Below are positions 25,335-34,987 of a DNA stretch of 64,000 nucleotides, in pieces. The stretch is taken from contig CANMUI010000004.1 in assembly GCA_947501045.1 (NCBI GenBank), forward strand, positions 186,001-250,000. Reading direction: 5' to 3'. This DNA comes from an uncultured Psychrobacter sp. Its GTDB lineage: Bacteria > Pseudomonadota > Gammaproteobacteria > Pseudomonadales > Moraxellaceae. The position numbers and the translations under genes are program-made. The notes under the pieces are model-generated. The model did no database searches, had not been told where the DNA came from, and saw nothing but the letters and a program-made list of their open reading frames with translations. The stretch's first letter is position 1. Each line of letters opens with the position of its first letter.

Positions 25335-26060
25335 ATGGATTGGAATTGGCAAGTTATTTTTGATCATATCCCAGATCTTTTAAGCGGCGCTGTACTGACC
25401 ATACAGTTGGTCGTCTTTTCAGGCGTTATTGGGCTTTTTTTCGGGGTGATCTTAGCGCTACTGCGCTTATCTAAAAGCTGGGTAGTACAGGTACTGCCCT
25501 TCTTATATATTTTCTTCTTTCGCGGTACGCCTCTGCTAGTGCAAATATTTTTGATTTACTATGGGCTTGGGCAATTTGAGGCAGTACGTAATTCTTTTCT
25601 TTGGGAGCCGCTACTAAGCCAAGCTTACTGGTGTGCTATTATTGCCTTTACCATGAATACTAGCGCCTATCTTGCTGAGATTATTCGCGGAGCCATTCAG
25701 GCCATTCCAGCGGGCGAGCTTGAGGCTGCTGACGCTATTGGTATGTCAAAATGGCAGAAACTCACGCGTATTACTTTACCGCGCGCTTTTGGTATTGTCA
25801 TACCTGCTTATAGCAATGAAGTTATTTTTATGCTTAAAGGCAGTGCTCTGGCATCAACTATTGCGCTGATGGACATTACTGGCGTTGCACGTACTATCAG
25901 TGCACGGACTTATACTTTGATGGAGCTATTCTTCGCCGCTGGCGTTATCTATTTGCTATTATCATGGGTAATTTTATTTATCTTTGGTAGATTTGAGAAA
26001 AGAATGAATCGCTATATGGCTTATGTACCACCGGATGTGGTCACTAATACTATTCCATAA
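25335..26060 (+). CDS. Polar amino acid ABC transporter permease (HisM/ArtM type)
   Basis: 241 residues. The N-terminus WNWQVIFDHIPDLLSGAVLTIQL is HisM-like. The EAA loop is EAADAIGMSKWQKLTRITLPRAFGI, and five or so hydrophobic segments are present. GGAGTAGGAGAGG gives a strong Shine-Dalgarno. It is the last gene of the transporter set; the next gene converges on it 36 bp later. Confidence 0.9.
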   Translation: MDWNWQVIFDHIPDLLSGAVLTIQLVVFSGVIGLFFGVILALLRLSKSWVVQVLPFLYIFFFRGTPLLVQIFLIYYGLGQFEAVRNSFLWEPLLSQAYWCAIIAFTMNTSAYLAEIIRGAIQAIPAGELEAADAIGMSKWQKLTRITLPRAFGIVIPAYSNEVIFMLKGSALASTIALMDITGVARTISARTYTLMELFFAAGVIYLLLSWVILFIFGRFEKRMNRYMAYVPPDVVTNTIP

Positions 26061-26096
26061 ACTAGTGGGCGCAAGCTGGGTTTTGGCATTAGCTTC

Positions 26097-27425
26097 TTAT
26101 AAACCAAACGGGAAGGTATCCAATGTTTCTTCTCCTACTTTTTTCGTCAAAGCTTCAACCGCACGCGTTTTATCAAACCAGATATACTCATCAAACTGAG
26201 AGGGCAGACAGGCATAAAAATAATGACTCTGTCGCTCAGTTTCAGGTCTATAAATGACGCCTATCGCTCGTTCTAAACGCTCTGGGAGTAATTCTTTACG
26301 AATGTCTTCATTAAGTGGATAACGTAATGGTAAAAGAAAATTATCAGTAGATACCTCATGAAAAACACGTTCATAACTGTCAATATGTGAGGGCTGTACT
26401 TGTTTTATCTCCATTGGCCCTCCCCATCTAGATGCAGCGGCAACAGTACCGTAATCGGTGCCAAAACCTATATTATAGGCTTCGTCGCCATATTCTTGCC
26501 GTGCCAATTGGCCTATATTTAATTCGCCACGTGCGCTCATTTGAGTTGCCCGAGCATCACCAATATGGGAATTATGCGCCCAAACGACCGCCTTTGATTT
26601 GGAGCCTCTAAACTCAAGTACCGCCTGTAGTGTTTCAAACATATGTTGATCACGCTGGTTCCATGAGTTGTTTTCAGCAGAATACTTTTCATCATAATAC
26701 ATAGTGCGGTAATAACGTTCGGCATTAACTATTAGCTTGGCATTTTGTTCGGCGTCAAAAAATTGTTCTTTATTGGCTATAGAATATTCTAAATGTTTTT
26801 TGAGTAAATCCTGTAGGTTTTTTAGTACTTCTGCTTCACAACTTTTATGCTGCTCGGTCATCACCGCACGGCCGTACAAAGCAGGGTCATCTGCCCAAGG
26901 CATCAGACAGCTATAACGATCGCGAGCGATTTCTGCCGCCTTAGGATCTACTTGCTGTAAATAGTCCAATACTGCTTCGATAGAGCTATATAAGCTGTAT
27001 AAATCCAAACCATAAAAACCTACTTTTTGCTCCAAAGATTCAGTTTTATCATTGTATGCATGAAGCCAATGGGTAAACTCAAGCATGGATTGATTAGCCC
27101 ACATCCAAGTAGGAAATCTGGAGAAAGGTTTATTTTGCAGCAAAGCATCCTGTTCCCTGCTATGAATATAATGATGGATATGCGCAGCGTCCGGCCAGTC
27201 CGCTTCGGCGGCGATAATAGTAAAACCTTTCTTTTCTATAAGCGCTTTGGTGATACGTGCCCGCATATCATAAAATTCAGCCGTCCCATGTGAGGCCTCG
27301 CCAAGCAATACGACTCGGCTATCGCCAATACGCTTTAGAAGACTATCTAGATTGACGTCATCGATATTTGTAAAATGCTCACTTGATTGAGCAATTAATT
27401 CAGGCAAAGTCTTATAAGTTTTCAT
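26097..27425 (-). CDS. Erythromycin esterase-like protein (EreA/COG2312 family)
   Basis: 442 residues from ATG 27425, preceded by AGGAG and AAGGG; an upstream frame start would add ten. Family blocks are LLGEASHGTAEFYDMRARIT (active-site Glu and His), AAEADWPDA, FPTWMWANQSM, and VWAHNSHIGDAR. True Ere enzymes hydrolyse the macrolide lactone, but most chromosomal members of this broad family have unknown substrates, so resistance should not be assumed. The start overlaps the end of pcm by 14 nt, so the two are translationally coupled; the pairing with a protein-repair gene hints at a housekeeping role. Confidence 0.88.
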   Translation of the reverse strand: MKTYKTLPELIAQSSEHFTNIDDVNLDSLLKRIGDSRVVLLGEASHGTAEFYDMRARITKALIEKKGFTIIAAEADWPDAAHIHHYIHSREQDALLQNKPFSRFPTWMWANQSMLEFTHWLHAYNDKTESLEQKVGFYGLDLYSLYSSIEAVLDYLQQVDPKAAEIARDRYSCLMPWADDPALYGRAVMTEQHKSCEAEVLKNLQDLLKKHLEYSIANKEQFFDAEQNAKLIVNAERYYRTMYYDEKYSAENNSWNQRDQHMFETLQAVLEFRGSKSKAVVWAHNSHIGDARATQMSARGELNIGQLARQEYGDEAYNIGFGTDYGTVAAASRWGGPMEIKQVQPSHIDSYERVFHEVSTDNFLLPLRYPLNEDIRKELLPERLERAIGVIYRPETERQSHYFYACLPSQFDEYIWFDKTRAVEALTKKVGEETLDTFPFGL

Positions 27426-28080
27426 CCCTTTTCTCCTGCCAACCTGCCGCGCCAATCAAAGGTACAAAACGAACGCTTCCCAGATCTTCTGTCTGATATT
27501 CATCTTTACTGATACGCCGAATACGTACCAGTTTTTGTAAATTTAGGGAGGTACCAACGGGAATGATCATCCGTCCGCCAATGGCTAATTGTTCTTTGAG
27601 TGTTTGCGGTACTTCAGGTCCCCCTGCTGCCACTATGATGGCATCGAAAGGTGCTTTTTCAGGCCAGCCAAGGGTACCATCGCCATGCTTGACCTGAACA
27701 TTGGTATAGCCCGTCTCTTTAAGTTTTACCTGTGCAGTATCTGCCAAGGCTTTATGGCGCTCAATCGTATAAACATTCTCACAGATCTCCCCAAGCACGG
27801 CTGCGGCATATCCCGACCCTGTACCGACTTCAAGTACGCGGTCATCTGACTTCAACTCAAGGCCCGCCGTCATCAATGCAACAATATAAGGCTGGGAGAT
27901 AGTCTGATTTTCCTCAATAGGTAAAGGTGAGTCTCTGTAAGCAGATTCAATGAGATTTGTAGGCGTAAATTTTTCACGCGGTACTGCACCCAGCGCATTA
28001 AGTACTGTTTGATCATGAAGACCACGTGCCACTAGTTGCTCATCTATCATTTGCTGTCTTAATTTTTTAAAATCCCTCAT
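27412..28080 (-). CDS. pcm: Protein-L-isoaspartate O-methyltransferase
   Basis: 222 residues from ATG 28080, chosen because AAGGAG sits 7 nt upstream; longer in-frame starts exist. It methylates L-isoaspartyl residues in aged proteins using SAM. The SAM motif VLEVGTGSGYAAAVL, the N-terminal PREKFTP, and the QTISQPYIVALMTAGLEL block are diagnostic. Upstream partner of the erythromycin-esterase-like gene. Confidence 0.94.
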   Translation of the reverse strand: MRDFKKLRQQMIDEQLVARGLHDQTVLNALGAVPREKFTPTNLIESAYRDSPLPIEENQTISQPYIVALMTAGLELKSDDRVLEVGTGSGYAAAVLGEICENVYTIERHKALADTAQVKLKETGYTNVQVKHGDGTLGWPEKAPFDAIIVAAGGPEVPQTLKEQLAIGGRMIIPVGTSLNLQKLVRIRRISKDEYQTEDLGSVRFVPLIGAAGWQEKRDENL

Positions 28081-28452
28081 TATGATCTCCTTAATTTTCA
28101 TTTTGGAAGATTCAACATGCCCTAATAAGCAGGATACTAAAAATGATATCACTTTAGGCTATGGTTAATGATGACTTAATTCAATATATTCTCATCTAGT
28201 TTTTGTCATATTAAAAGAGTAGTGCTTTGATGCTATAGTCAATCCCAAATAAAACTGACATATTTAATCTTAGAAACTCTGAAAGGTAACACTTTTAAAG
28301 TGACTAAAGTATATATTTCATAATTTTAAAGTCTGTTAATCGTGAATGGCAAACGCAGATCCGTTAAAAACTTTTTGTAAATAATATCTTCTATTTATCT
28401 TATTTACCCGTTAATATGCAAGGGATAATTTATTTTTAAATTTGCCAAAATT
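28081..28452. other. Divergent spacer between pcm and the hydrolase gene
   Basis: About 370 bp of AT-rich DNA that must hold both promoters. A perfect small palindrome CACTTTTAAAGTG is at 28290-28302. No ORF or RNA was recognised. Confidence 0.3.
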
Positions 28453-29931
28453 ATGTCCAGTATAAAGTCGTTCGACACCATTCATGACCTCTTCGCTGGT
28501 AAGCGCCGTTACGCTACCACTCATCTCGACAATGATCCCAGTATCCACTATCAAGACGATGTATATGAACAACTGGCTCAGCTTGAATATATCTATGTAG
28601 ATGAATTGACCGAACAAATAGCGAGTGGTAGCGATGATTTGGTTTGGCAAAAGCCGTTGTCTTTAGCTGACTTTTTTGAAGGATTAACACAGCTTGCGGC
28701 AATGGGCGTCGTTGAAGTGACCGATATTGTAGAGGCTATTCACCGCGAGATCCTGTTACGTCCACTAGGACGTTTTAATGAAGGTAATTTGAATAAATGG
28801 CAGCGCGGTATCACTGGACGTATCTATGGTACGGTGCGTCAAGCAATGTCTTTGATAGGAAACAATCTGGTATCAGGACTGCGACTATACAATAACGTGC
28901 GCAATCAAAGCTTCCCGCGACCGTTGCCCGAAACTATAAGGCAGCTGGTTAATATCTTAAATGGAGTTATGGGCGATCATCTTGTCAATCATAACAATCC
29001 ACTTGCCATTCCGATGGTGTTGTATGACCACTCTTTATTCCCTATCCATGAAAACATACCGCACCGTAAAATATCCGGACGAGTTATCATTCTATGTCAT
29101 GGTTTGTGTATGAGTCATTTAAGCTGGCAGCCATTCGAGCCTGACAGTTTAGGTAAGCGTATTGGTCGCAGTCAGCTTGATGCCACTGTTTTATACCTAA
29201 ATTACAATACGGGACGACGTATTTCCAGCAATGGACGCAACTTCGCTAAAGTGATACAGCAGCTCATCGATGACCATCCAGATATTATGCAGATAGATTT
29301 GATTGGGCATAGTATGGGCGGATTGGTGGCTCGTAGTGCGCTATTTTATGGCAGCCAAGCTAGGCAAGATTGGGTGAATCGGGTCGGCAATCTAATCACT
29401 TTAGGATCACCGCATCACGGCGCGGTCCTTGAGCGCATTGGCAATTTTGTGCAAGATGTTATCAGTAAACTACCCTTTGCAGGTGCGCTTGCTAAGCTGG
29501 GTGATTTGCGTAGTGCTGGTATTATTGATTTGCGCCATGGCAGTGTTCGGGACGCCGATTGGCAGTCCCTAAAAGGCCGCAGCGTGCTTCCGCCAGATTT
29601 TCGACATCCTACGCCGCTGCCGCGGCATGTCTATACTTATTTTATTGCCTCTACCTTGGCTGAGGCGCACTATGATGCTAAAACCACAAAATTATTGGGT
29701 GATGGTTTGGTTACCATTGAATCTGCACTGGGTGAAGATGAAGACGAGCATACATTGTTGGTGCCTGAAGGCCACAAAGCAATATTTTATGGCATCAGTC
29801 ATTACAATCTAATTTACAGCAGCCGAGTGCACAAGCAAATCATAGCTTGGCTTTTGGATAATGGTCAAAGCGATTATTTACTCAGTCCACGTATCTACTC
29901 TTATCCTAAAAATGTTGAAGTGGTGATCTGA
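28453..29931 (+). CDS. Alpha/beta hydrolase, PGAP1/lipase-like
   Basis: 492 residues. The nucleophile elbow GHSMGG puts the catalytic Ser at residue 287, in DLIGHSMGGLVARSAL. LITLGSPHHGAVLERIGN follows, as in PGAP1-like esterases and triacylglycerol lipases. The oxyanion-side motif is ILCHGLCMSHLSW. A late GISHYNLIYS holds the probable catalytic His. The first 170 residues are an uncharacterised N-terminal region. No signal peptide, so probably cytoplasmic; the substrate is unknown. No Shine-Dalgarno is evident before ATG 28453. Confidence 0.83.
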   Translation: MSSIKSFDTIHDLFAGKRRYATTHLDNDPSIHYQDDVYEQLAQLEYIYVDELTEQIASGSDDLVWQKPLSLADFFEGLTQLAAMGVVEVTDIVEAIHREILLRPLGRFNEGNLNKWQRGITGRIYGTVRQAMSLIGNNLVSGLRLYNNVRNQSFPRPLPETIRQLVNILNGVMGDHLVNHNNPLAIPMVLYDHSLFPIHENIPHRKISGRVIILCHGLCMSHLSWQPFEPDSLGKRIGRSQLDATVLYLNYNTGRRISSNGRNFAKVIQQLIDDHPDIMQIDLIGHSMGGLVARSALFYGSQARQDWVNRVGNLITLGSPHHGAVLERIGNFVQDVISKLPFAGALAKLGDLRSAGIIDLRHGSVRDADWQSLKGRSVLPPDFRHPTPLPRHVYTYFIASTLAEAHYDAKTTKLLGDGLVTIESALGEDEDEHTLLVPEGHKAIFYGISHYNLIYSSRVHKQIIAWLLDNGQSDYLLSPRIYSYPKNVEVVI

Positions 29932-29994
29932 AGAGCAGGCAAACTTAATCTTAGCGTAGACTGAATCTTTAGCAAAGCATTTTCATCACCTACT

Positions 29995-30031
29995 AAAAAA
30001 CCCCTCAAACCTTTTGGTTTAAGGGGTTTTA
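29995..30031. terminator. Bidirectional terminator between the hydrolase gene and hslO
   Basis: AAAACCCCT-C-AAACC (29997-30011) pairs with GGTTT-A-AGGGGTTTT around a TTTT loop. Poly-A before and poly-T after make it work on both strands between convergent genes. Confidence 0.9.
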
Positions 30032-30050
30032 GTATAATCATAACAACCAA

Positions 30051-31019
30051 CTACTCAGCAAATATCGCTTGTACATCATCTTTGGTAAATTTGTACACCT
30101 CTCCACAAAAGCCACAATCCATCTCAAAACTGCCGCCTTGCTCATCAATGATATCTAAAGCTTCCGCTTCGCCAACTTGCTCAATGGCCATCGCTGACTT
30201 CTCGCGAGAGCACGTACAGCCAAACGCTAGCGCAACAGGATCAGGAACGACGACGTTCTCCTCATTGTACAAACGGTAAATAATCTCGTTGGCAGCAAGG
30301 GTGGTCAGCTCATCACTCTTTACAGTACGTGTCAGTACAGATAAGCGCGTCCATAAATCATCATCAATACCGGCGTCTTCGTTTTGTTCAGCTTCAATAG
30401 TTTCATCAAAAGTGCGCGGTAGCATCTGTACCAAGATACCACCCGCTTGCAGACCATCAGATGCTAGATTAATCAGCGTTGGAATCTGCGCCGACTGTTT
30501 TTGATAATGCGCCAAACAGTCCGCTAAATTATCATGAGTACGCTCAACGATACCCTGGTATGGCTCGCCATTATCAGGCTGGATATTAATAAATAATAAT
30601 CCTTGTCCCGGCGCGCCCAGCTCAGCAAAAGCTTCTTTAGCGTGGGTCATATTATCCCAAGCTTGTACTTGCTCATCGTTATCTGCTTTCCAGCTAGCAA
30701 GGGCGCGAATAATACCGTCTTGGTCGCATTCTGCCATCGCCCAATTAAGCAAGCTCTCACTGTCTGAGGACTGCAATTGAATAGATAATCGACCATTAAT
30801 TTTAACCGTACCAATAAGCAGGCTTGCGGCACTTAGCATCTCGCCAAGCAGGCGTCTGATCGCTTCAGGATAAGATTTTTGGGCAATCGTATTAGCATAG
30901 CTGCGTGACAGGCGCACGACATCGCCGCGTACTGGCGAGTCTTCAATAAAAAAACGCTGACGAATATCATTGTCGATAACAATAGTGTCAGTTTCTTGGA
31001 TAGGATTGTTTGGAGTCAT
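30051..31019 (-). CDS. hslO: Redox-regulated chaperone Hsp33
   Basis: 322 residues. Hsp33 is a holdase activated by oxidation that releases zinc. The four zinc cysteines are C268 and C270 (CTC) and C302 and C305 (CGFC). The N-terminal RFFIEDSPVRGDVVRLS and GAPGQGLLFINI are family blocks. Slightly longer than E. coli Hsp33 (about 292), with an acidic insertion (EAEQNEDAGIDDD). Cytoplasmic. Confidence 0.96.
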   Translation of the reverse strand: MTPNNPIQETDTIVIDNDIRQRFFIEDSPVRGDVVRLSRSYANTIAQKSYPEAIRRLLGEMLSAASLLIGTVKINGRLSIQLQSSDSESLLNWAMAECDQDGIIRALASWKADNDEQVQAWDNMTHAKEAFAELGAPGQGLLFINIQPDNGEPYQGIVERTHDNLADCLAHYQKQSAQIPTLINLASDGLQAGGILVQMLPRTFDETIEAEQNEDAGIDDDLWTRLSVLTRTVKSDELTTLAANEIIYRLYNEENVVVPDPVALAFGCTCSREKSAMAIEQVGEAEALDIIDEQGGSFEMDCGFCGEVYKFTKDDVQAIFAE

Positions 31020-31427
31020 AAGTCATTTTTAGTATTAAGAAGTTGTTAGCTTTATGGGGTTTATTTGCCATTTATCAATTGTGATTTATCAATAATATTA
31101 GCGCTGTATTTATACTTAGGTTCGAAATTTAGTCACATGTAATAGGGTTTTATAACGGTAAATGAATATTTAATAATTAAATATGAAATATTATGAATAT
31201 AAGCAATAAATTTTACTAACCACTCTAAAATTGTTGTAAAGTAACATTAAGTTGCTTTAAGATAACTAAAAGTAACAGCAAAAATGCTGGTTTACAATGG
31301 ATATCATATCAATTACTAATGTTATCTAACCATCCAGACTCTTTTTGATGAGTCAAACTCAACTAACCAGATCCAATTAGAAAAGTTCTCTTTCAATTAG
31401 TAACAATGTGATAAAAGGATATGTCTC
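31020..31427. other. AT-rich divergent spacer between hslO and gltI, with a weak candidate promoter
   Basis: A possible gltI promoter is TTTACA (31291-31296), a 17-bp spacer, TACTAA (31314-31319). A small hairpin CAGCA-AAAA-TGCTG lies just before it (31276-31289). AAAGTAAC-like words recur around 31240-31275. Nothing else was recognised. Confidence 0.3.
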
Positions 31428-32399
31428 ATGGCTTATACATTCTCAAAACCCTTAACGTTGGCTGCATTTATGACATTAGGACTGGTTGGTTGTAATAATA
31501 GCAATCAAACAGCAACCGATGATATGCCAGTAGATGATGCAACAACCACTGAGGCGGCAGCAAGTCTCGAGGGTACTTTACAAAAAATCAAAGACTCGGG
31601 CACTATTGTTGTCGGTCACCGTGATTCCTCTATTCCGTTTTCATATATCGCTGATGATCCCAATCAGCCTATTGGCTATGCTCATGATTTAGAAATGAAA
31701 GTCGTCGATGCAGTTAAGCAAAAGCTCAACATGCCTGATCTAAATGTTCGTTATAACCTTATTACCTCACAAACCCGTATTCCTTTGGTACAAAACGGTA
31801 CAGTAGATTTTGAGTGCGGCTCAACTACCAACAATGAGGAGCGCCAACAACAAGTTGCTTTCTCAAATGGTTTCTTTGAGATTGGCACACGCCTGTTGAC
31901 AGGTACTGATTCTGGAATTAACGACTTTGAGGATTTGGCAGACAAAACGCTAGTCACCACTGCTGGCACGACCTCAGAGCGCTACATTCGTCAGTATATT
32001 GATCAAAACCAGATGGATACCGACGTTATCTCAGCTAAGGATCATGGTGAGGCTTTTCTTATGTTAGAAAATGGCCGTGCTGATGCTTTTATGATGGATG
32101 ATGTACTGCTAGCAGGCGAGAAGGCCAAAGCTAAAAACCCTGACGAATGGGTAATAGTCGGAGAGCCGCAATCGTTTGAGATTTATGGCTGCATGATGCG
32201 TAAAGATGACCCTGAATTCAAAGCGGTGGTTGATGAAGCGCTTGTCGATGTGTTTAGCTCAGGTGAGATTAATAGCATCTACGATAAATGGTTCTTAAAT
32301 CCTATCCCGCCCAAAAACGTCAATCTAAACTTTGAGATGTCAGACAATCTAAAAGCTTTAATTGCAAACCCTCATGATAGTGCTCAGCCACAGAACTAG
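31428..32399 (+). CDS. gltI: Glutamate/aspartate ABC transporter substrate-binding lipoprotein
   Basis: 323 residues with lipobox LVGC (C22) and an acidic linker, then an SBP family 3 domain of the GltI/DEBP type: LQKIKDSGTIVVGHRDSSIPFSY, IPLVQNGTVDFECGSTTNNEER and the C-terminal WFLNPIPPKNVNLNFEMSD are diagnostic. It captures glutamate and aspartate in the periplasm for GltJKL. First gene of a four-gene operon; AAGGA precedes the start. Confidence 0.94.
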   Translation: MAYTFSKPLTLAAFMTLGLVGCNNSNQTATDDMPVDDATTTEAAASLEGTLQKIKDSGTIVVGHRDSSIPFSYIADDPNQPIGYAHDLEMKVVDAVKQKLNMPDLNVRYNLITSQTRIPLVQNGTVDFECGSTTNNEERQQQVAFSNGFFEIGTRLLTGTDSGINDFEDLADKTLVTTAGTTSERYIRQYIDQNQMDTDVISAKDHGEAFLMLENGRADAFMMDDVLLAGEKAKAKNPDEWVIVGEPQSFEIYGCMMRKDDPEFKAVVDEALVDVFSSGEINSIYDKWFLNPIPPKNVNLNFEMSDNLKALIANPHDSAQPQN

Positions 32400-32509
32400 C
32401 CACAGCTGGTTTAATAGCTCATCTCGTTATAAATAGCTCATGCGTTTAGCCTCTTCTAAAACGCATGAGCCTTGCAGCTACTGATAAGGACTATTTAATA
32501 AGGACTGTT

Positions 32510-33256
32510 ATGAATTATAGCTGGAACTGGGGCGTGCTCTTTGAGCATACCGGTATCGGTAACGAGCTTTATTTCCACTGGATGCTGACCGGTCTTGGCT
32601 GGCTGCTGTTGATTGGCAGCATCGCCTGGGCAATTGCGATGGTCATTGGTACGATACTTGGTATTATGCGCACCTTGCCAAGCAAAACCGCCCGCAGCAT
32701 CGGCACCGCTTATGTGACCTTTTTTCGTAATATTCCGCTACTCGTCCAACTATTCTTTTGGTTCTATGTTGCACCCGGCTGGCTGACGCCAACACTCCAA
32801 GAGTGGTGGTATAGGGATCTGTCACCTAATACCTCGGCAATGCTCTCAGCGAGTATTGGTCTGGGGTTATTTACTGCTGCACGTATCGTTGAGCAAGTAC
32901 GTACCGGTATCGAATCGCTACCTCAAGGTCAAGTTAATGCCGCTTACGCGCTTGGCTTTACTATCCCGCAAGCTTATAGGCAAGTACTGTTGCCACAAGC
33001 TTTTCGTATTATACTGCCGCCACTCAGCTCAGAGCTGACCAACTGTTTCAAAAACGCCTCAGTTGCCTCCTTGGTTGGAGTGATGGAGCTGATCAGCCAG
33101 ACCAAAACTATCAGCGAATACACCCAAAATAGTATTGAGATTTATACCTACGCGACCGTTATTTACCTCGTTTTTAACCTATCATTGATCGCGATTATGG
33201 GACTTATTGAGCGCAAACTACGCGTACCGGGACTGATTGCAGGGAGTCAAAAATGA
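32510..33256 (+). CDS. gltJ: Glutamate/aspartate ABC transporter permease GltJ
   Basis: 248 residues from ATG 32510 (AAGGACTGTT upstream); a longer in-frame start adds 15. MNYSWNWGVLFEHTG is the usual GltJ beginning. EAA-type loop VNAAYALGFTIPQAYRQVLLPQAF, five hydrophobic segments. Its TGA overlaps the gltK ATG (ATGA). Confidence 0.94.
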   Translation: MNYSWNWGVLFEHTGIGNELYFHWMLTGLGWLLLIGSIAWAIAMVIGTILGIMRTLPSKTARSIGTAYVTFFRNIPLLVQLFFWFYVAPGWLTPTLQEWWYRDLSPNTSAMLSASIGLGLFTAARIVEQVRTGIESLPQGQVNAAYALGFTIPQAYRQVLLPQAFRIILPPLSSELTNCFKNASVASLVGVMELISQTKTISEYTQNSIEIYTYATVIYLVFNLSLIAIMGLIERKLRVPGLIAGSQK

Positions 33257-33921
33257 ATATGACTGAACTTGTAACCGCTTATCCGGGTTTACTAGGTGGT
33301 ATGTTGACCACCTTAAAGGTGCTGTTTTTAGCGATTATCGGTGGTATCAGCTTAGGAACCATTTTAGCGCTAATGCGTTTATCTGGGATTAAGGTTTTAG
33401 AAGTTCCTGCTAAATTATATGTTAATTATTTTCGCTCCGTGCCTTTATTACTGGTACTGTTGTGGTTTTATTTTGCCGTACCGATGATCTACTTTTGGAT
33501 TGCTGGTAAATATCTGCAATTAGATGCTGCTTTCGCTTCGTGCGTAGTCGCTTTTATGATGTTTGAAGCCGCCTATTTTTCAGAGGTCGTGCGCGCCGGT
33601 ATTCAGTCTATTGGTAGGGGGCAGGTGAATGCGGCTAAAGCGCTGGGTATGACTTATGGTCAGTCGATGCGTTTGGTGATCCTCCCGCAAGCTTTTCGTA
33701 AAATGCTGCCACTGATTTTGCAGCAATGTATTATTCTATTTCAAGATACAACTCTGGTTTTCGCTATTGGGTTAACCGATTTCTTTCGCGCCGCCTATGT
33801 ACGTGGAGAGCTAATGGGGTTACTTACGCCTTATATATTAGGTGCTGGTGCCATTTATTTTATCATCAGCTTAAGCGCTTCTATCGGTGTGCAGCAAGTA
33901 CAAAAGCGCTTACGTTTTTAG
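33253..33921 (+). CDS. gltK: Glutamate/aspartate ABC transporter permease GltK
   Basis: 222 residues. Overlaps gltJ by 4 nt, giving translational coupling. The EAA loop is VNAAKALGMTYGQSMRLVILPQAFRK. SVPLLLVLLWFYFAVPM and FQDTTLVFAIGL are GltK-typical. Forms the membrane heterodimer with GltJ. Confidence 0.94.
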   Translation: MNMTELVTAYPGLLGGMLTTLKVLFLAIIGGISLGTILALMRLSGIKVLEVPAKLYVNYFRSVPLLLVLLWFYFAVPMIYFWIAGKYLQLDAAFASCVVAFMMFEAAYFSEVVRAGIQSIGRGQVNAAKALGMTYGQSMRLVILPQAFRKMLPLILQQCIILFQDTTLVFAIGLTDFFRAAYVRGELMGLLTPYILGAGAIYFIISLSASIGVQQVQKRLRF

Positions 33922-33984
33922 CTTTTTTGGCATGAGAGTTTAGCAACAACTGCAAAAGATTAAAAAAATGGCTAGGAGCCAGCA

Positions 33985-34788
33985 ATGAGTAAAGCGGATA
34001 CATACGTAAATGAGTTTGGTGGACTGGTCACTGATAATGGTCATGCCAGCGACGAGATGGTCATCAAGATGACTGAGGTTAGTAAATGGTATGACGATTT
34101 TCAGGTACTAACGGACTGTACCGCTCATGTACACAGAGGCGATGTCGTTGTCGTTTGTGGGCCATCAGGTAGCGGTAAATCAACCTTGATTAAGACAGTC
34201 AATGGTTTAGAGCCTTTTCAAAAAGGTGAGATTATAGTCAATGGTATCTCGGTCGGAGCACCTAAGACCAATCTGCCCAAACTACGTAGTAGTGTTGGTA
34301 TGGTATTTCAGCATTTTGAGCTGTTTCCGCACTTGACCATTATCGATAATCTAACCGTAGCGCAGATTAAGGTGCTAGGACGCCGCGAGGACGAGGCCAA
34401 ACGCAAAGGTATGGCATATCTAGATCGAGTAGGATTGAGCGAACAAGCGCCAAAGTATCCCGCTGAGTTATCGGGTGGTCAGCAGCAGCGGGTAGCGATT
34501 GCGCGAGCATTAGCGATGGATCCGGTAGCTATGCTATTTGATGAGCCCACCTCAGCGCTCGATCCTGAGATGATTCAAGAGGTGCTTGATGTGATGGTGG
34601 AGCTGACGCGTGATGGGATGACGATGATGTGTGTCACTCATGAGATGGGTTTTGCCAGACAAGTGGCTAACCGCATTATCTTTATGGATGAGGGCTATAT
34701 CGTAGAGAATTGTAGTAAAAAAGAATTTTTTGAAGAGGCAAAAAGCGCGCGTGCACAGCTGTTCTTATCAAAGATTTTAAATCATTAA
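33985..34788 (+). CDS. gltL: Glutamate/aspartate ABC transporter ATP-binding protein GltL
   Basis: 267 residues. Walker A GPSGSGKST, Q-loop FQHFELFPH, signature LSGGQQQR, Walker B AMLFDEPTS, switch THEMGFARQV. It has about 25 extra N-terminal residues compared with E. coli GltL. TAGGAG precedes the ATG. The operon ends in a terminator. Confidence 0.93.
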   Translation: MSKADTYVNEFGGLVTDNGHASDEMVIKMTEVSKWYDDFQVLTDCTAHVHRGDVVVVCGPSGSGKSTLIKTVNGLEPFQKGEIIVNGISVGAPKTNLPKLRSSVGMVFQHFELFPHLTIIDNLTVAQIKVLGRREDEAKRKGMAYLDRVGLSEQAPKYPAELSGGQQQRVAIARALAMDPVAMLFDEPTSALDPEMIQEVLDVMVELTRDGMTMMCVTHEMGFARQVANRIIFMDEGYIVENCSKKEFFEEAKSARAQLFLSKILNH

Positions 34789-34817
34789 ATGCTATCTCAG
34801 CATAGCTTTACAAAAAG

Positions 34818-34840
34818 AGGCGCCTATCGGGCGTTTTTTT
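34818..34840 (+). terminator. Rho-independent terminator of gltIJKL
   Basis: CGCC (34821-34824) pairs with GGCG (34830-34833), extended by G-T pairs, followed by seven Ts. The stem is short but GC-rich. Confidence 0.75.
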
Positions 34841-34987
34841 ACACTTGTCGTTTTGTTAGTCAGTGCCTGCTCACTTACTACTGACCAATCTACTAGCTTT
34901 CTTAGTTTACAAGCGTTTCTTGTTTACTGCTACAATAGTCATCATGATTTTTAAAACACAAGACACCAAATTAACCTTGGAGCTAAT

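Noticed and set aside
26097..27425. Macrolide resistance gene
   Set aside because: The protein is in the erythromycin-esterase superfamily, but it is coupled to pcm, and most chromosomal members have no shown macrolide activity; resistance is not claimed.
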